The position numbers and the translations under genes were made by a program. From contig SLPP01000036.1 in assembly GCA_007131945.1 (NCBI GenBank), positions 1-7,856 on the forward strand: a DNA stretch of 7,856 bases, written 5' to 3'. Source of the DNA: Paracoccaceae bacterium (lineage in GTDB: Bacteria > Pseudomonadota > Alphaproteobacteria > Rhodobacterales > Rhodobacteraceae). Every line of letters begins with the position of its first letter. The stretch's first letter is position 1. Positions 1 through 7,249 of this stretch are shown here, piece after piece. A model generated the notes under the pieces. That model saw nothing but the letters and a program-made list of their open reading frames with translations. It did no database searches and was not told the DNA's origin.

Positions 1-756
1 GAAATCCTGCGTCTGCATGCAGATCGCCTGCGCCTGCGCCTCGGCCTCGATCGCCTGTTCGAGCCCCATCGACCATTCGAGGTTGAGCTGCGTCTTGGTC
101 ATCATGTGGGCAAAGTTCGGCCCCGCGGCGATCCGACGCGCCATCTCCATCGCCGTGCCCTCCAGCGCGTCGGCCGGGTGCAGCGCGTTCCAGAAGCCCC
201 AGGCGAGCCCCTCCTCGGCGCCCATCGAACGGCCCGTGTAGAGGAGCTCCGCCGCCCGCCCCTGGCCGATGATCCGCGGCAGCATCGCGCAGGCGCCCAT
301 GTCGCAGCCGGCGAGCCCGACGCGCGTAAACAGGAACGCCGCCTTCGCCTCGGGCGTGGCCAGCCGCAGGTCCGAGGCCATCGCCAGGATCGCGCCGGCG
401 CCGACGCAGATCCCGTCGACCGCGGCGATCACCGGCTTGTGGCAGCCGAGCATCGCCTTGACCAGGTCGCCGGTCATGCGCGTGAAGGCCAGAAGACCCT
501 TCATGTCCATCTTCGTCAGCGGCCCGATGATCTCGTGCACGTCCCCGCCAGAGCAGAAGTTGCCGCCGTTCGAGGCGAGCACGACGACATCCACGTCGGT
601 GGCGTAGGGCAGGGCGCGGAAGGTGTCGCGCAACTCGGCGTAGCTTTCGAAGGTCAGCGGGTTCTTGCGCTCGGGCCGGGTCAGGCGGAGCGTGGCGATC
701 CGGTCGCTGACGGTCCAGTCGAAATGCCGCGGGCGCAGCGTGGCGAGCTTTGTCAT
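1..756 (-). CDS. Crotonase-fold protein (enoyl-CoA hydratase/isomerase family), 3' end missing
   Basis: This gene is cut by the left window edge after 252 codons, so only a short C-terminal piece of a roughly 260-280 residue crotonase should be missing. The fold is shown by the CoA-binding/oxyanion motif NFCSGGD (residues 66-72), the second oxyanion segment [12 protein letters not shown] (115-126) and the loop [15 protein letters not shown] (147-161). Aligned by eye with classical enoyl-CoA hydratase, the two catalytic Glu positions are Ile123 and Phe143, while an Asp (152) sits where isomerase and dehalogenase relatives carry one. A plain hydratase reaction is therefore uncertain; isomerisation or hydrolysis of a cyclic acyl-CoA is possible. 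The ATG at 756 is preceded by AGGAGG with a 4-base gap, and its start overlaps the stop of the MarR gene (ATGA), so it is the fourth gene of the operon. The family call is firm; the reaction is inference. Confidence 0.9.
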   Translation of the reverse strand, partial: MTKLATLRPRHFDWTVSDRIATLRLTRPERKNPLTFESYAELRDTFRALPYATDVDVVVLASNGGNFCSGGDVHEIIGPLTKMDMKGLLAFTRMTGDLVKAMLGCHKPVIAAVDGICVGAGAILAMASDLRLATPEAKAAFLFTRVGLAGCDMGACAMLPRIIGQGRAAELLYTGRSMGAEEGLAWGFWNALHPADALEGTAMEMARRIAAGPNFAHMMTKTQLNLEWSMGLEQAIEAEAQAQAICMQTQDF

Positions 757-1235
757 GGTGCCTCCTGTTTCCCTGCCTGCGCCGCCTTTTCCGGATCGGG
801 CAGGGCCCGGCGCAGGATGTCGCGCAGCGCGTCGAGGTCCTGGCTGTCGAGGCCCGAGAGCAGCGAATCGAGCCGCGCCTCGTGACCCTGCGCCATCGCC
901 TCGAAGGCGGCGATGCCGGCCTCGGTCAGCGACACATGGACGGTGCGCCGGTCGCTGGGCGCCGGGCTCCGCCGGGCGAGCCCGTCGCGCTCCAGCCGGT
1001 CGACGACGGCGGTGGCGTTGCCGTTCGAGACCAGCAAGAGCCGCGACAGTTCCGACATGGTCATCGTCTCGCGCCGGCGGTAGAGCGCGGCCATGACGTC
1101 GAACCGGGGCAGGGTCGTCTCGTGCTCGCGCCGCAGGTAGTCGCGCAGATCGGCCTCGACCGTGCGCGTCAGCCGCAGGAGCCGCAGCCAGAGCTTCAGC
1201 CGGCGCTTCGACAGCGGTGGCGCCTCGATCGTCAT
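753..1235 (-). CDS. MarR-family transcriptional regulator
   Basis: This encodes a 160-residue protein of usual MarR length. The centre (about 45-110) reads as a winged helix-turn-helix: a positioning helix around [12 protein letters not shown] (59-70), a recognition helix around [16 protein letters not shown] (71-86), and a wing with the typical S-DRR-T arrangement (Asp95, Arg96, Arg97) followed by LTEAG. The flanking helices (10-35 and 115-145) would form the dimer interface. The ATG at 1235 is chosen because GGAGGT at 1241-1246 lies 5 bases upstream; an in-frame ATG at 1256 lies inside the SDR gene without such a site. One base separates this start from the SDR stop, and its own stop overlaps the next gene's start. 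MarR proteins in aromatic-acid operons usually repress until a ligand, often the acyl-CoA, binds. The palindrome at 4310-4325 is the likely target, so the gene would be autoregulated. The ligand is inferred, not visible. Confidence 0.93.
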   Translation of the reverse strand: MTIEAPPLSKRRLKLWLRLLRLTRTVEADLRDYLRREHETTLPRFDVMAALYRRRETMTMSELSRLLLVSNGNATAVVDRLERDGLARRSPAPSDRRTVHVSLTEAGIAAFEAMAQGHEARLDSLLSGLDSQDLDALRDILRRALPDPEKAAQAGKQEAP

Positions 1236-1236
1236 C

Positions 1237-1980
1237 TCACACCTCCCCCCCGGCAATGGCGATGGCCTGGCCGTTCACGCCCTCGGCGCCCGGCCTGCAC
1301 AGCCAGAGCGCGGCGGCGGTGACCTCGTCGGGCCGGATCAGCCGGTTCTGCGGATTGGTCCGGGTCAGCGCCGAGAGTGCCTCGGCCCGGCTCTTGCCGG
1401 TCTTGTCCATGATATTCGCGATCGAGCGTTCCGTCATCTCGGTATCCAGGAACCCCGGGCAGAGCGCGTTGACCGTGACCGGCCCCTTCGCCACCTCGAG
1501 CGCCAGCGACCGCGTCAGGCCGACGACACCATGCTTGGCTGCGGCATAGGGCGCGACATAGGCATAGCCCTTCAGCCCCGCGGTCGAGGCGACGGAGATC
1601 AGCCGCCCCCAGCCGGTGAACTGCCGCAGTCCCGCGCGCAGGGTGAGGAAGACCCCGGTCAGGTTCACCGCCAGCATCGCGTTCCACTGCGCGAGCGTCG
1701 TCTTCGCCAGGGGTGCGCTTTCCGCCGCCCCGGCATTGGCGATGACGATCTCGACCGGGCCGGCAGCGTCGAAGAGCGCGGCGACGCTCGCCTCGTCGGT
1801 GACGTCGGCGGTCAGTGCGCGGGTGCGGGGCAGGTGGGCGGCGACGGCCTCCAGTGGTTCGGCGCGCCGGCCGGCGATCACCACCTCGGCGCCCGCCTCG
1901 GCGAAGCCGCGGGCGAGGTCGGCGCCGGTGCCGGTGCCGCCGCCGGTGATCAGCACGTGCCTGCCGACGAGATCCGTCAT
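1237..1980 (-). CDS. Short-chain dehydrogenase/reductase (classical SDR)
   Basis: This encodes a complete classical SDR of 247 residues. It has the Rossmann glycine motif TGGGTGTG (12-19), the NAG motif (82-84), Asn106 in the helix-4 region, Ser132, and the YxxxK pair Tyr145/Lys149 at the normal 13-residue distance from Ser132. Two arginines (38-39) at the end of the second strand suggest NADP(H), though this rule is not absolute. It would oxidise an alcohol or reduce a ketone; next to a dearomatising monooxygenase/reductase, the likely substrate is a hydroxy- or oxo-cyclohexene carboxyl-CoA, but that is inference from context. The ATG at 1980 has AGGAGGT at 1990-1996 and overlaps the stop of the upstream gene (ATGA). 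An upstream in-frame ATG at 2055 would put extra, unrelated residues before the Rossmann strand and is rejected. Confidence 0.94.
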   Translation of the reverse strand: MTDLVGRHVLITGGGTGTGADLARGFAEAGAEVVIAGRRAEPLEAVAAHLPRTRALTADVTDEASVAALFDAAGPVEIVIANAGAAESAPLAKTTLAQWNAMLAVNLTGVFLTLRAGLRQFTGWGRLISVASTAGLKGYAYVAPYAAAKHGVVGLTRSLALEVAKGPVTVNALCPGFLDTEMTERSIANIMDKTGKSRAEALSALTRTNPQNRLIRPDEVTAAALWLCRPGAEGVNGQAIAIAGGEV

Positions 1981-4262
1981 GCGCGCAGCACCTCCTGCTC
2001 GCGTTCGACCAGCCGCCGCATCTGGTCGCGCCCGGCGAGATACGGGAGCGGCCATTCGGTCGCCGTGTCACCGAGCGCCACCGCCGCGTGCAGCGTCCAG
2101 TAGGGATTCGCCAGGTGCGGCCGGGCGAGGCAGACGAGATCGGCGCGCCCCGCCATCAGGATCGAGTTGACGTGGTCCGTCTCGTAGATGTTGCCCACCG
2201 CCATCGTCCTGATGCCCGTCTCGTTGCGGATCCGGTCGGAAAAGGGCGTCTGGAACATCCGGCCATAGACGGGCCTGGCGTCGATCGAGGTCTGCCCGGC
2301 GCTGACGTCGATGATGTCGGCGCCGGCCTCGTGGAACATCCTGGCGATCTCGACGGAGTCGGCGGGCGTCACACCCTCGTCGCCGACCCAGTCATTGGCC
2401 GAGATGCGCACCGACATCGGCTTCGCCTCGGGCCAGGCCGCGCGCATCGCCCGGAACACCTCGAGCGGGTAGCGCATGCGGTTCTCCAGGCTGCCGCCGT
2501 ATTCGTCGGTGCGGATGTTCGACTTCGGCGAGATGAAGGCGGAGATCAGGTAGCCATGCGCGGCGTGAAGCTCGACCATGTCGAAGCCCGCCCGCGCCGC
2601 CATCTCGGTCGCGGCGGCGAATTCCGCCGTCACCCGGTCCATGTCCACCCGCGTCATCTCGCGCGGCACCGGGTTTTGCGGCGACCAGGGCAGGGGGCTC
2701 GCGCTCATCACCTCCCAGTTGCCGTCGGGCAGCGGCGCGTCCATCTCCTCCCAGCCCAGCTGGGTCGAGCCCTTGCGACCCGAATGGCCGATCTGCATGC
2801 AGATCTTCGCCGGGCTCTCGGCATGGACGAAATCGACGATCCGCCGCCAGGCCGCCTCGTGCTCGGGCGCGTAGAGGCCGGGGCAGCCCGGCGTGATCCG
2901 CCCCTCGGGGCTCACGCAGGTCATCTCGGTATAGACGAGCCCGGCGCCGCCCTTGGCGCGCTCGCCCAGATGCACGAGGTGCCAGTCGGTCGGGCAGCCG
3001 TCGACCGCCCGATACTGCGCCATGGGCGAGACGACGACGCGGTTGACCAGTTCCATGTCGCGCAGCCGGAAGGGGGCGAACATCGGCGCGCGGCCCTTTT
3101 GCCCGCCGGCCTGGTCCTGGAACCAGTCCTCGACCTCGCGCAGCCATTGCGGGTCGCGCAGGCGCAGGTTCTCGTGGCTGATCCGCTGGGAGCGGGTGAG
3201 CAGCGAATAGGCGAATTGCGGCGGCGGCATGTCGAGATAGCGCTCGACCTCCTCGAACCATTCGAGCGAGTTGCGCGCCGCCGACTGGGTGCGCAGCACT
3301 TCCAGCCGCCGCTCCTCCTGGTAGCGCGCGAACGCCCGCTCCATATTTGGTTCGCTGTGCAGATAGTCGGCGAGCGCAATGGCCGAATCGAAGGCCAGAC
3401 GCGAGCCCGAGCCGATCGAGAAATGCCCGGTCGCGGCGGCGTCGCCCATCAGCACCACGTTCTCGTGGTACCACTTCTCGCAGATGACGCGCGGGAACTG
3501 CATCCAGACCGCCGAGCCGCGCAAATGCGCCGCGTTCGACATCAGCTCGTGCCCGCCGAGATGATCCGCGAAGATCCTGCGGCAGGTCTCGACCGTCTCC
3601 TCCTTCGACATCCGCTCGAAACCCCAGCGGTCCCAGGTCTCGGGCAGGCATTCGACGATGAAGGTCGCGGTCGTGTCGTCGAACTGGTAGACATGCGCCC
3701 AGACCCAGCCGTGCTCGGTCTTCTCGAAGATGAAGGTGAAGGCATCGTCGAATTTCTGATGCGTGCCGAGCCAGACGAACTTGCAGCGGCGCACGTCGAT
3801 GTCGGGCCTGAAGACATGCTCGTATTCCCGCCGGACGACGCTGTTGATGCCGTCCGAGGCGACGACGAGGTCGTATTCCCTGCGATACTCCTCGGCGGAT
3901 CTGAACTCGGTCTCGAAGCGCATGTCGACGCCGAGTTCGCGCGCCCGCGCCTGCAGCAGGATCAGCATCTGCTTGCGCCCGATCCCGGCAAAGCCATGCC
4001 CGCCCGAGACCGTGCGCACGCCCTGATGCACCACCGCGATATCGTCCCAGTAGGCGAAATGGTCGCGAATCGCGTCCGTCGATTCCGGGTCGTTGACCTG
4101 CATCTTCGACAGCGCGTCATCCGACAGCACCACGCCCCATCCGAAGGTGTCGTTGGCCCGGTTGCGCTCGAGCACCGTCACCTCGTGCGAGGGATCGCGC
4201 AGCTTCATCGAGATGGCGAAGTAGAGGCCGGCCGGCCCGCCGCCGAGACAGAGGATCTTCAT
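1977..4262 (-). CDS. 2-aminobenzoyl-CoA monooxygenase/reductase-type fusion (salicylyl-CoA 5-hydroxylase/oxidoreductase family)
   Basis: This 761-residue protein is a natural fusion. Residues 1 to about 385 are a class A flavoprotein monooxygenase: FAD motif GGGPAG (7-12), Glu32 ending strand 2, the DG motif at Asp137-Gly138, and the GD motif at Gly273-Asp274 followed by [13 protein letters not shown]. Residues about 393-761 are an Old Yellow Enzyme barrel: SPMAQY (412-417), [10 protein letters not shown] (490-499), HAAHGY (566-571; paired His566/His569 and Tyr571) and DEYGGS-ENR (586-595). Family members of this architecture hydroxylate 2-aminobenzoyl-CoA at C5 with O2 and reduce the ring, giving a non-aromatic amino-oxocyclohexene carboxyl-CoA in the cytoplasm. 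Salicylyl-CoA is an alternative substrate; the OYE half favours dearomatisation. The ATG at 4262 has GGGAG 6 bases upstream; an in-frame extension to 4316 would run through the operator and is rejected. It is the first gene of a four-gene operon. Architecture is certain; substrate is inferred. Confidence 0.9.
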   Translation of the reverse strand: MKILCLGGGPAGLYFAISMKLRDPSHEVTVLERNRANDTFGWGVVLSDDALSKMQVNDPESTDAIRDHFAYWDDIAVVHQGVRTVSGGHGFAGIGRKQMLILLQARARELGVDMRFETEFRSAEEYRREYDLVVASDGINSVVRREYEHVFRPDIDVRRCKFVWLGTHQKFDDAFTFIFEKTEHGWVWAHVYQFDDTTATFIVECLPETWDRWGFERMSKEETVETCRRIFADHLGGHELMSNAAHLRGSAVWMQFPRVICEKWYHENVVLMGDAAATGHFSIGSGSRLAFDSAIALADYLHSEPNMERAFARYQEERRLEVLRTQSAARNSLEWFEEVERYLDMPPPQFAYSLLTRSQRISHENLRLRDPQWLREVEDWFQDQAGGQKGRAPMFAPFRLRDMELVNRVVVSPMAQYRAVDGCPTDWHLVHLGERAKGGAGLVYTEMTCVSPEGRITPGCPGLYAPEHEAAWRRIVDFVHAESPAKICMQIGHSGRKGSTQLGWEEMDAPLPDGNWEVMSASPLPWSPQNPVPREMTRVDMDRVTAEFAAATEMAARAGFDMVELHAAHGYLISAFISPKSNIRTDEYGGSLENRMRYPLEVFRAMRAAWPEAKPMSVRISANDWVGDEGVTPADSVEIARMFHEAGADIIDVSAGQTSIDARPVYGRMFQTPFSDRIRNETGIRTMAVGNIYETDHVNSILMAGRADLVCLARPHLANPYWTLHAAVALGDTATEWPLPYLAGRDQMRRLVEREQEVLRA

Positions 4263-4309
4263 GGACGACTCCCGTTGGTTCGCCGGCAGAGTGGCATTTC
4301 GCGAGAGAT

Positions 4310-4325
4310 ATTTCAAGCTTGAAAT
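4310..4325. promoter_or_regulatory. Perfect 16-bp palindrome, likely MarR operator
   Basis: ATTTCAAGCTTGAAAT is a perfect inverted repeat with no spacer, in an AT-rich patch of an otherwise very GC-rich window. It lies 47 bases upstream of the monooxygenase/reductase start codon, in the only untranslated gap before the operon. Length, symmetry and position suit a MarR dimer site, and the operon encodes a MarR protein as its third gene. It overlaps the proposed promoter, so binding should block transcription. Direct observation: the palindrome. Inference: the protein that binds it. Confidence 0.75.
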
Positions 4326-4338
4326 TATGGCCCGGCAA
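4310..4338 (-). promoter_or_regulatory. Candidate promoter of the aromatic-CoA operon
   Basis: On the minus strand TTGCCG (4338-4333) and TGAAAT (4315-4310) are 17 bases apart, a plausible -35/-10 pair for the housekeeping sigma factor. The -10 hexamer and much of the spacer lie in the 16-bp palindrome, as expected for a repressed promoter. An alternative -10, CATAAT, is at the palindrome's upstream edge but lacks a good -35. Hexamer matches are imperfect, so the exact placement is uncertain. Confidence 0.35.
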
Positions 4339-4359
4339 CCGGCCGCGACGATGGCCCGG

Positions 4360-5328
4360 TCAGAAGAGCGGCGGCAGCCGCACGAGCGTTACCGGCCCGA
4401 CCGCGACCACCCCGTCGCGCAGGGTCAGCGGCAGTTCGACCCGGTCGGGCGTCTCGGGATCGGCCATCCCGGCCAGCATCGGGCGCAGGAAGCCCGCCTG
4501 GTCGTCGTCGACGAGCCCGGCCTCGGTCAGCCGGGTCAGGAGTGCCGGCCAGCCGGTCACCGTCAGCGTCACCGGCCCGGCGAGGCGGCCCGCCGCGTCC
4601 GGCTCGACCGCGCCCTCGGCGCGCAGGTCCACCCCCTCGAAGGCGATGCGCGCGCCGGTCAGCCGGACCGCGACCGGGCGGGGCAGGGCGCCGGCAAGGG
4701 CGGCGCGGTCGAAGGGCCGGTCGAATTGCGCCTGAGCTTCCAGCCGCAGGACGTCGAAACGACGCGGCCAGTGCGCGCCGGGATCGAGCGCGTTCATCAG
4801 CGCGGGGTCGGGAAAGGCGGTCTCGATCTCGATCACCGCCTCGTGCTGCCGGGGATCGTTCGACCGGCTGGCGATGCGCAGGGCATCGGCGGCATGGCTC
4901 GCCCCGGCGATCTGCAGCCTCGGGCCAAGGGCAACCAGCGCCATTCGCTCCAGCGGCAGCGTCAGCCCCGGGGTCATCACCAGGCTTGCGCGCGCATCCT
5001 CGGCATGCAGCGTCGCGCTCTGCCCGGCGACGACGGCCTGCTGGTCGTGCGGGAAGACCACGATCACGTGATGCGGCCGGTAGCTGAGCGCGAAGACCTG
5101 CAGGAAGGCCGCCTGCCAGCTGACCGCTTCGGTCCGCAACCGCGGTTCGTCCAGCGTCAGGTCGAACCGGTTGGGAAAGCCGCGGACCCGATGCGCCTCG
5201 GCCGCAACCAGCGGATGCCCGCCGAGAAGCTGCGTCACCGTCCGGTCGAGGGCGCGCGCGCCGACGAACCAGTAAGTGCCCCAGGCGGCAGCCGCCGCCA
5301 CCGCCAGAATTGCCAGAAACCGCAACAT
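4360..5328 (-). CDS. DUF2125 family protein, membrane-anchored, function unknown
   Basis: This encodes a 322-residue protein with one hydrophobic N-terminal segment (about 2-22), either an uncleaved signal anchor or a signal peptide, so most of the chain should be periplasmic. The rest is rich in short beta-like stretches with few charged clusters. Segments recognisable as DUF2125 include [10 protein letters not shown] (50-59) and [18 protein letters not shown] (70-87), and the length is normal for that family, which is frequent in Rhodobacterales and has no assigned function. No catalytic motif is visible. The ATG at 5328 is chosen because it begins the hydrophobic segment directly and has GGGGA 4 bases upstream, with GGAGG further off; the in-frame ATG at 5355 would put a basic stretch in front and has no clear ribosome site. 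The gene is divergent from the ChaC-like gene and ends 97 bases before the catabolic operon. Confidence 0.85.
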   Translation of the reverse strand: MLRFLAILAVAAAAAWGTYWFVGARALDRTVTQLLGGHPLVAAEAHRVRGFPNRFDLTLDEPRLRTEAVSWQAAFLQVFALSYRPHHVIVVFPHDQQAVVAGQSATLHAEDARASLVMTPGLTLPLERMALVALGPRLQIAGASHAADALRIASRSNDPRQHEAVIEIETAFPDPALMNALDPGAHWPRRFDVLRLEAQAQFDRPFDRAALAGALPRPVAVRLTGARIAFEGVDLRAEGAVEPDAAGRLAGPVTLTVTGWPALLTRLTEAGLVDDDQAGFLRPMLAGMADPETPDRVELPLTLRDGVVAVGPVTLVRLPPLF

Positions 5329-5407
5329 TCCGTCCCCTTTCCTCCGTCCGGCCATTGGTGTTTACATCCAGCCGGCGGCGACGACCAGAGTCGTGACGGA
5401 GGACCAC
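5329..5407. promoter_or_regulatory. Divergent intergenic region between the DUF2125 and ChaC-like genes
   Basis: These 79 bases separate two start codons pointing away from each other, so promoters for one or both genes should lie here or in the adjoining coding ends. The only AT-rich element is TTTACA/TGTAAA at 5361-5366, which could be a -10 box for the minus-strand gene, but no good -35 partner is seen on either strand. Ribosome binding sites are clear for both genes, including GGAGG at 5398-5402 that fixes the GTG start at 5408. Promoter placement is a guess. Confidence 0.35.
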
Positions 5408-5944
5408 GTGCAGCCGTTCTGGGTTTTCGGATACGGATCGCTCCTGTGGGATCCGGGCTTTGCCTGGACCTCGCGGCGACTGGCGCGGCTCGACGGCTTC
5501 CACCGTTCGTTCTGCATGCGCTCCATCCACCATCGCGGCACGCGCGAGGAACCGGGCCTGGTGCTCGCGCTCGACGCGGCCAGCGGCGCGACCTGCCACG
5601 GGATCGCCTTCGAGATCGCGCCCGAGATCGCCGAGGAGACGCTCGAATACCTGCGCGCGCGCGAGCTCATCTCGGCGGCCTATCTGGAGACCGTGCAGAC
5701 CCTCACGCTCGCTTGCGGCGCCCGCGTCGAGGCGCTGGTCTATGTCATCGACCCGGCGCACTGGCAGTATTGCGGCGACCTGCCGCTCGAGGAACAGGCG
5801 GCGATCATCGCCCGCGCGACCGGCGGCCGGGGGGCGAACCGCGACTATCTTTTCCAGACTGCGGCGCATCTCGCCGAGCTGGGCCTCTCCGATCCCGACC
5901 TCGAATGGCTCTCGAACCGTGTGCGTGCCTTGACGGGGCCTTAG
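5408..5944 (+). CDS. ChaC-like gamma-glutamylcyclotransferase
   Basis: This encodes a 178-residue protein of the ChaC branch of gamma-glutamylcyclotransferases, cytoplasmic enzymes that split glutathione (gamma-Glu-Cys-Gly) into 5-oxoproline and Cys-Gly. The nucleotide-free substrate loop appears as VFGYGSLLWDPGF (6-18), followed by RSIHHRGTREEPGLVLAL (38-55). Glu86 in YLRARE fits the catalytic Glu of the family, and GANRDYLF (142-149) matches the conserved tail. The start is taken as GTG at 5408, because GGAGG ends 5 bases upstream and the protein then begins just before the first beta strand, as in relatives. Upstream in-frame codons (GTG at 5393, ATG at 5276) lack this site, and the latter lies in the oppositely oriented DUF2125 gene. 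A 64-base gap separates it from the next plus-strand gene. The family call is strong; glutathione as the actual substrate is known from the family only. Confidence 0.92.
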   Translation: MQPFWVFGYGSLLWDPGFAWTSRRLARLDGFHRSFCMRSIHHRGTREEPGLVLALDAASGATCHGIAFEIAPEIAEETLEYLRARELISAAYLETVQTLTLACGARVEALVYVIDPAHWQYCGDLPLEEQAAIIARATGGRGANRDYLFQTAAHLAELGLSDPDLEWLSNRVRALTGP

Positions 5945-5951
5945 TTACCGG

Positions 5952-5980
5952 TTGGCAAGAGCTTCTGTTCTCAATAGGTT
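5952..5980 (+). promoter_or_regulatory. Candidate promoter of the stator-like gene pair
   Basis: TTGGCA (5952-5957) and TAGGTT (5975-5980) are 17 bases apart in a short stretch clearly richer in A/T than the flanking genes. The following gene starts 28 bases after the -10 box. This suggests the pair is transcribed independently of the ChaC-like gene, although readthrough is possible because no terminator hairpin is seen between them. The -10 match is moderate. Confidence 0.42.
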
Positions 5981-6008
5981 CAGGCAAAGACCCAAACGGC
6001 GCGATGGA

Positions 6009-7247
6009 ATGGCAAGACAGTTGAGAGCGGGTGCCCTGGGCCCGATCGGCGGCGTGCAGTTCAGCCAGCCGGTGCGCCAGATCACGCTCATGCTGATCTC
6101 GCTCGCGCTGGTCAGTGTCGGCGCCTATATCGCCTTCCCGCGCGTCTCGGGCATCTTCTTCGCCAATCTCTGGCTCAACGGCTTCATCTTCCTCGTCTTC
6201 GTGATCGGGGTCTTCGTCGCCTTCTGGCAGGTGATCCAGCTCTCCAGCTCGGTGCGCTGGATCGAGGATTTCGCCGCCGAGCGACCCGGCCACCAGATCA
6301 CCGTCGCGCCGCGCCTGCTGGCGCCGCTCGCCGCGCTTCTGCGCTCGCGCGGGAAGTCCACCCATATCAGCGCCACCTCGGCGCGCTCGATCCTCGAATC
6401 CGTCGCCACCCGCATCGACGAGGAACGCGACATCACGCGCTACATCGTCAGCCTCTTGATCTTCCTCGGGCTGCTCGGCACCTTCTACGGCCTCGCCACG
6501 TCGGTGCCAGCGGTGGTCGAGACGATCCGCTCGCTCGCGCCCGAGGAAGGCGAGACGGCGCTGTCGGGCTTCGACCGGCTGATGACCGGCCTCGAATCGC
6601 AGCTCGACGGGATGGGCGTGGCCTTCTCCTCCTCGCTTCTCGGCCTCGCCGGATCGCTGGTCGTCGGGCTTCTGGAGCTTTTCGCCGGCCACGGGCAGAA
6701 CCGCTTCTACCGCGAGCTCGAGGAATGGCTCTCGTCGATCACGCGGCTGGGCAGCGCCACGGTCGAGGGCGAGGGCGGGGAGGCGGGCGCGATGGGCTCG
6801 CTTGCCGTCGTCCTCGACAGCATGACCGACCAGCTGCAGCTGATGCAGACACGGCAGGCCGAGACCGAGGCGGGTTTCCAGCGCACCGAGGAGGGGCTCG
6901 TCGCGCTCTCGGCCGCGATCAATCGCCTGAGCCAGCGTCTCGACGGCGACAGCGAGAACGACGCCGTGCTCGGCCGTATCGCCGAGGGGCAGGAACGGCT
7001 GATCCAGCTTCTCGCCGGCCGCAGCGATGACGAGCCGCATATCGAGGCCGAGACGCGGCTGCGGCTGCGCTCGATGGACGTGCAGCTCCTGCGCATCCTC
7101 GAGGAGCTCAGCGCCGGCAGGCAGGAAACGCTCGCCGACCTGCGCAGCGACCTCGCCGCGCTGACCCAGGCGGTGCGCCAGCTCGGCCGCCAGCCGCCGC
7201 CGGTCATCGCCCCCCGCCGCGATGACGGGCCGGGGCACGGAGGCTAG
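6009..7247 (+). CDS. MotA/TolQ/ExbB-like proton channel protein with coiled-coil tail
   Basis: This encodes a 412-residue inner-membrane protein. Four hydrophobic segments are visible at about 24-42, 54-76, 145-166 and 203-225. The third contains LGLLGTFYGL (152-161) and the fourth GMGVAFSSSLLGLAGSL (201-217), the two signatures of the MotA/TolQ/ExbB family, whose members form the ring through which protons drive a MotB/TolR/ExbD partner. Beyond residue 265 the protein is polar and heptad-like to about 395, a predicted cytoplasmic coiled coil that TolQ and ExbB lack; the C-terminus is Pro/Arg/Gly-rich. ATG 6009 is preferred over an in-frame TTG at 5952, which lies on the promoter, but its ribosome site is poor. 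The partner gene begins 2 bases after the stop. Housekeeping Tol or Ton genes are not adjacent, so it is not simply tolQ or exbB. What the pair drives is unknown. Confidence 0.88.
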   Translation: MARQLRAGALGPIGGVQFSQPVRQITLMLISLALVSVGAYIAFPRVSGIFFANLWLNGFIFLVFVIGVFVAFWQVIQLSSSVRWIEDFAAERPGHQITVAPRLLAPLAALLRSRGKSTHISATSARSILESVATRIDEERDITRYIVSLLIFLGLLGTFYGLATSVPAVVETIRSLAPEEGETALSGFDRLMTGLESQLDGMGVAFSSSLLGLAGSLVVGLLELFAGHGQNRFYRELEEWLSSITRLGSATVEGEGGEAGAMGSLAVVLDSMTDQLQLMQTRQAETEAGFQRTEEGLVALSAAINRLSQRLDGDSENDAVLGRIAEGQERLIQLLAGRSDDEPHIEAETRLRLRSMDVQLLRILEELSAGRQETLADLRSDLAALTQAVRQLGRQPPPVIAPRRDDGPGHGG

Positions 7248-7249
7248 GG

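Noticed and set aside
4262..4316. Longer N-terminus for the monooxygenase/reductase beginning at 4316.
   Set aside because: It would run through the palindrome and leave 18 extra residues before the first beta strand of the FAD domain; the ATG at 4262 has a good ribosome site and starts right at that strand.
2088..4322. A 744-codon open frame on the plus strand.
   Set aside because: It is exactly antisense to the monooxygenase/reductase gene, its composition is Arg/His/Asp/Gly-rich as expected for the complement of high-GC coding DNA, and no motif is recognisable.
4329..4344. Hairpin (minus strand GGCCGG-TTG-CCGGGCC) after the DUF2125 stop, a possible terminator.
   Set aside because: The stem is short with a bulge, there is no run of T after it, and it overlaps the proposed -35 box of the next operon. 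It may be chance in GC-rich DNA.
5380..5395. Small inverted repeat ACGAC-CAGA-GTCGT upstream of the ChaC-like gene.
   Set aside because: A 5-bp stem is too short in such GC-rich sequence to be called an operator or terminator.
4261..6024. A 587-codon open frame on the plus strand.
   Set aside because: It runs antisense through DUF2125 and then out of frame through the ChaC-like gene; both of those have clear family motifs and ribosome sites.
5805..7238. A 477-codon open frame on the minus strand.
   Set aside because: It is antisense to the channel protein gene, which has membrane-segment signatures and a coupled partner; the antisense translation has only low-complexity charged sequence.
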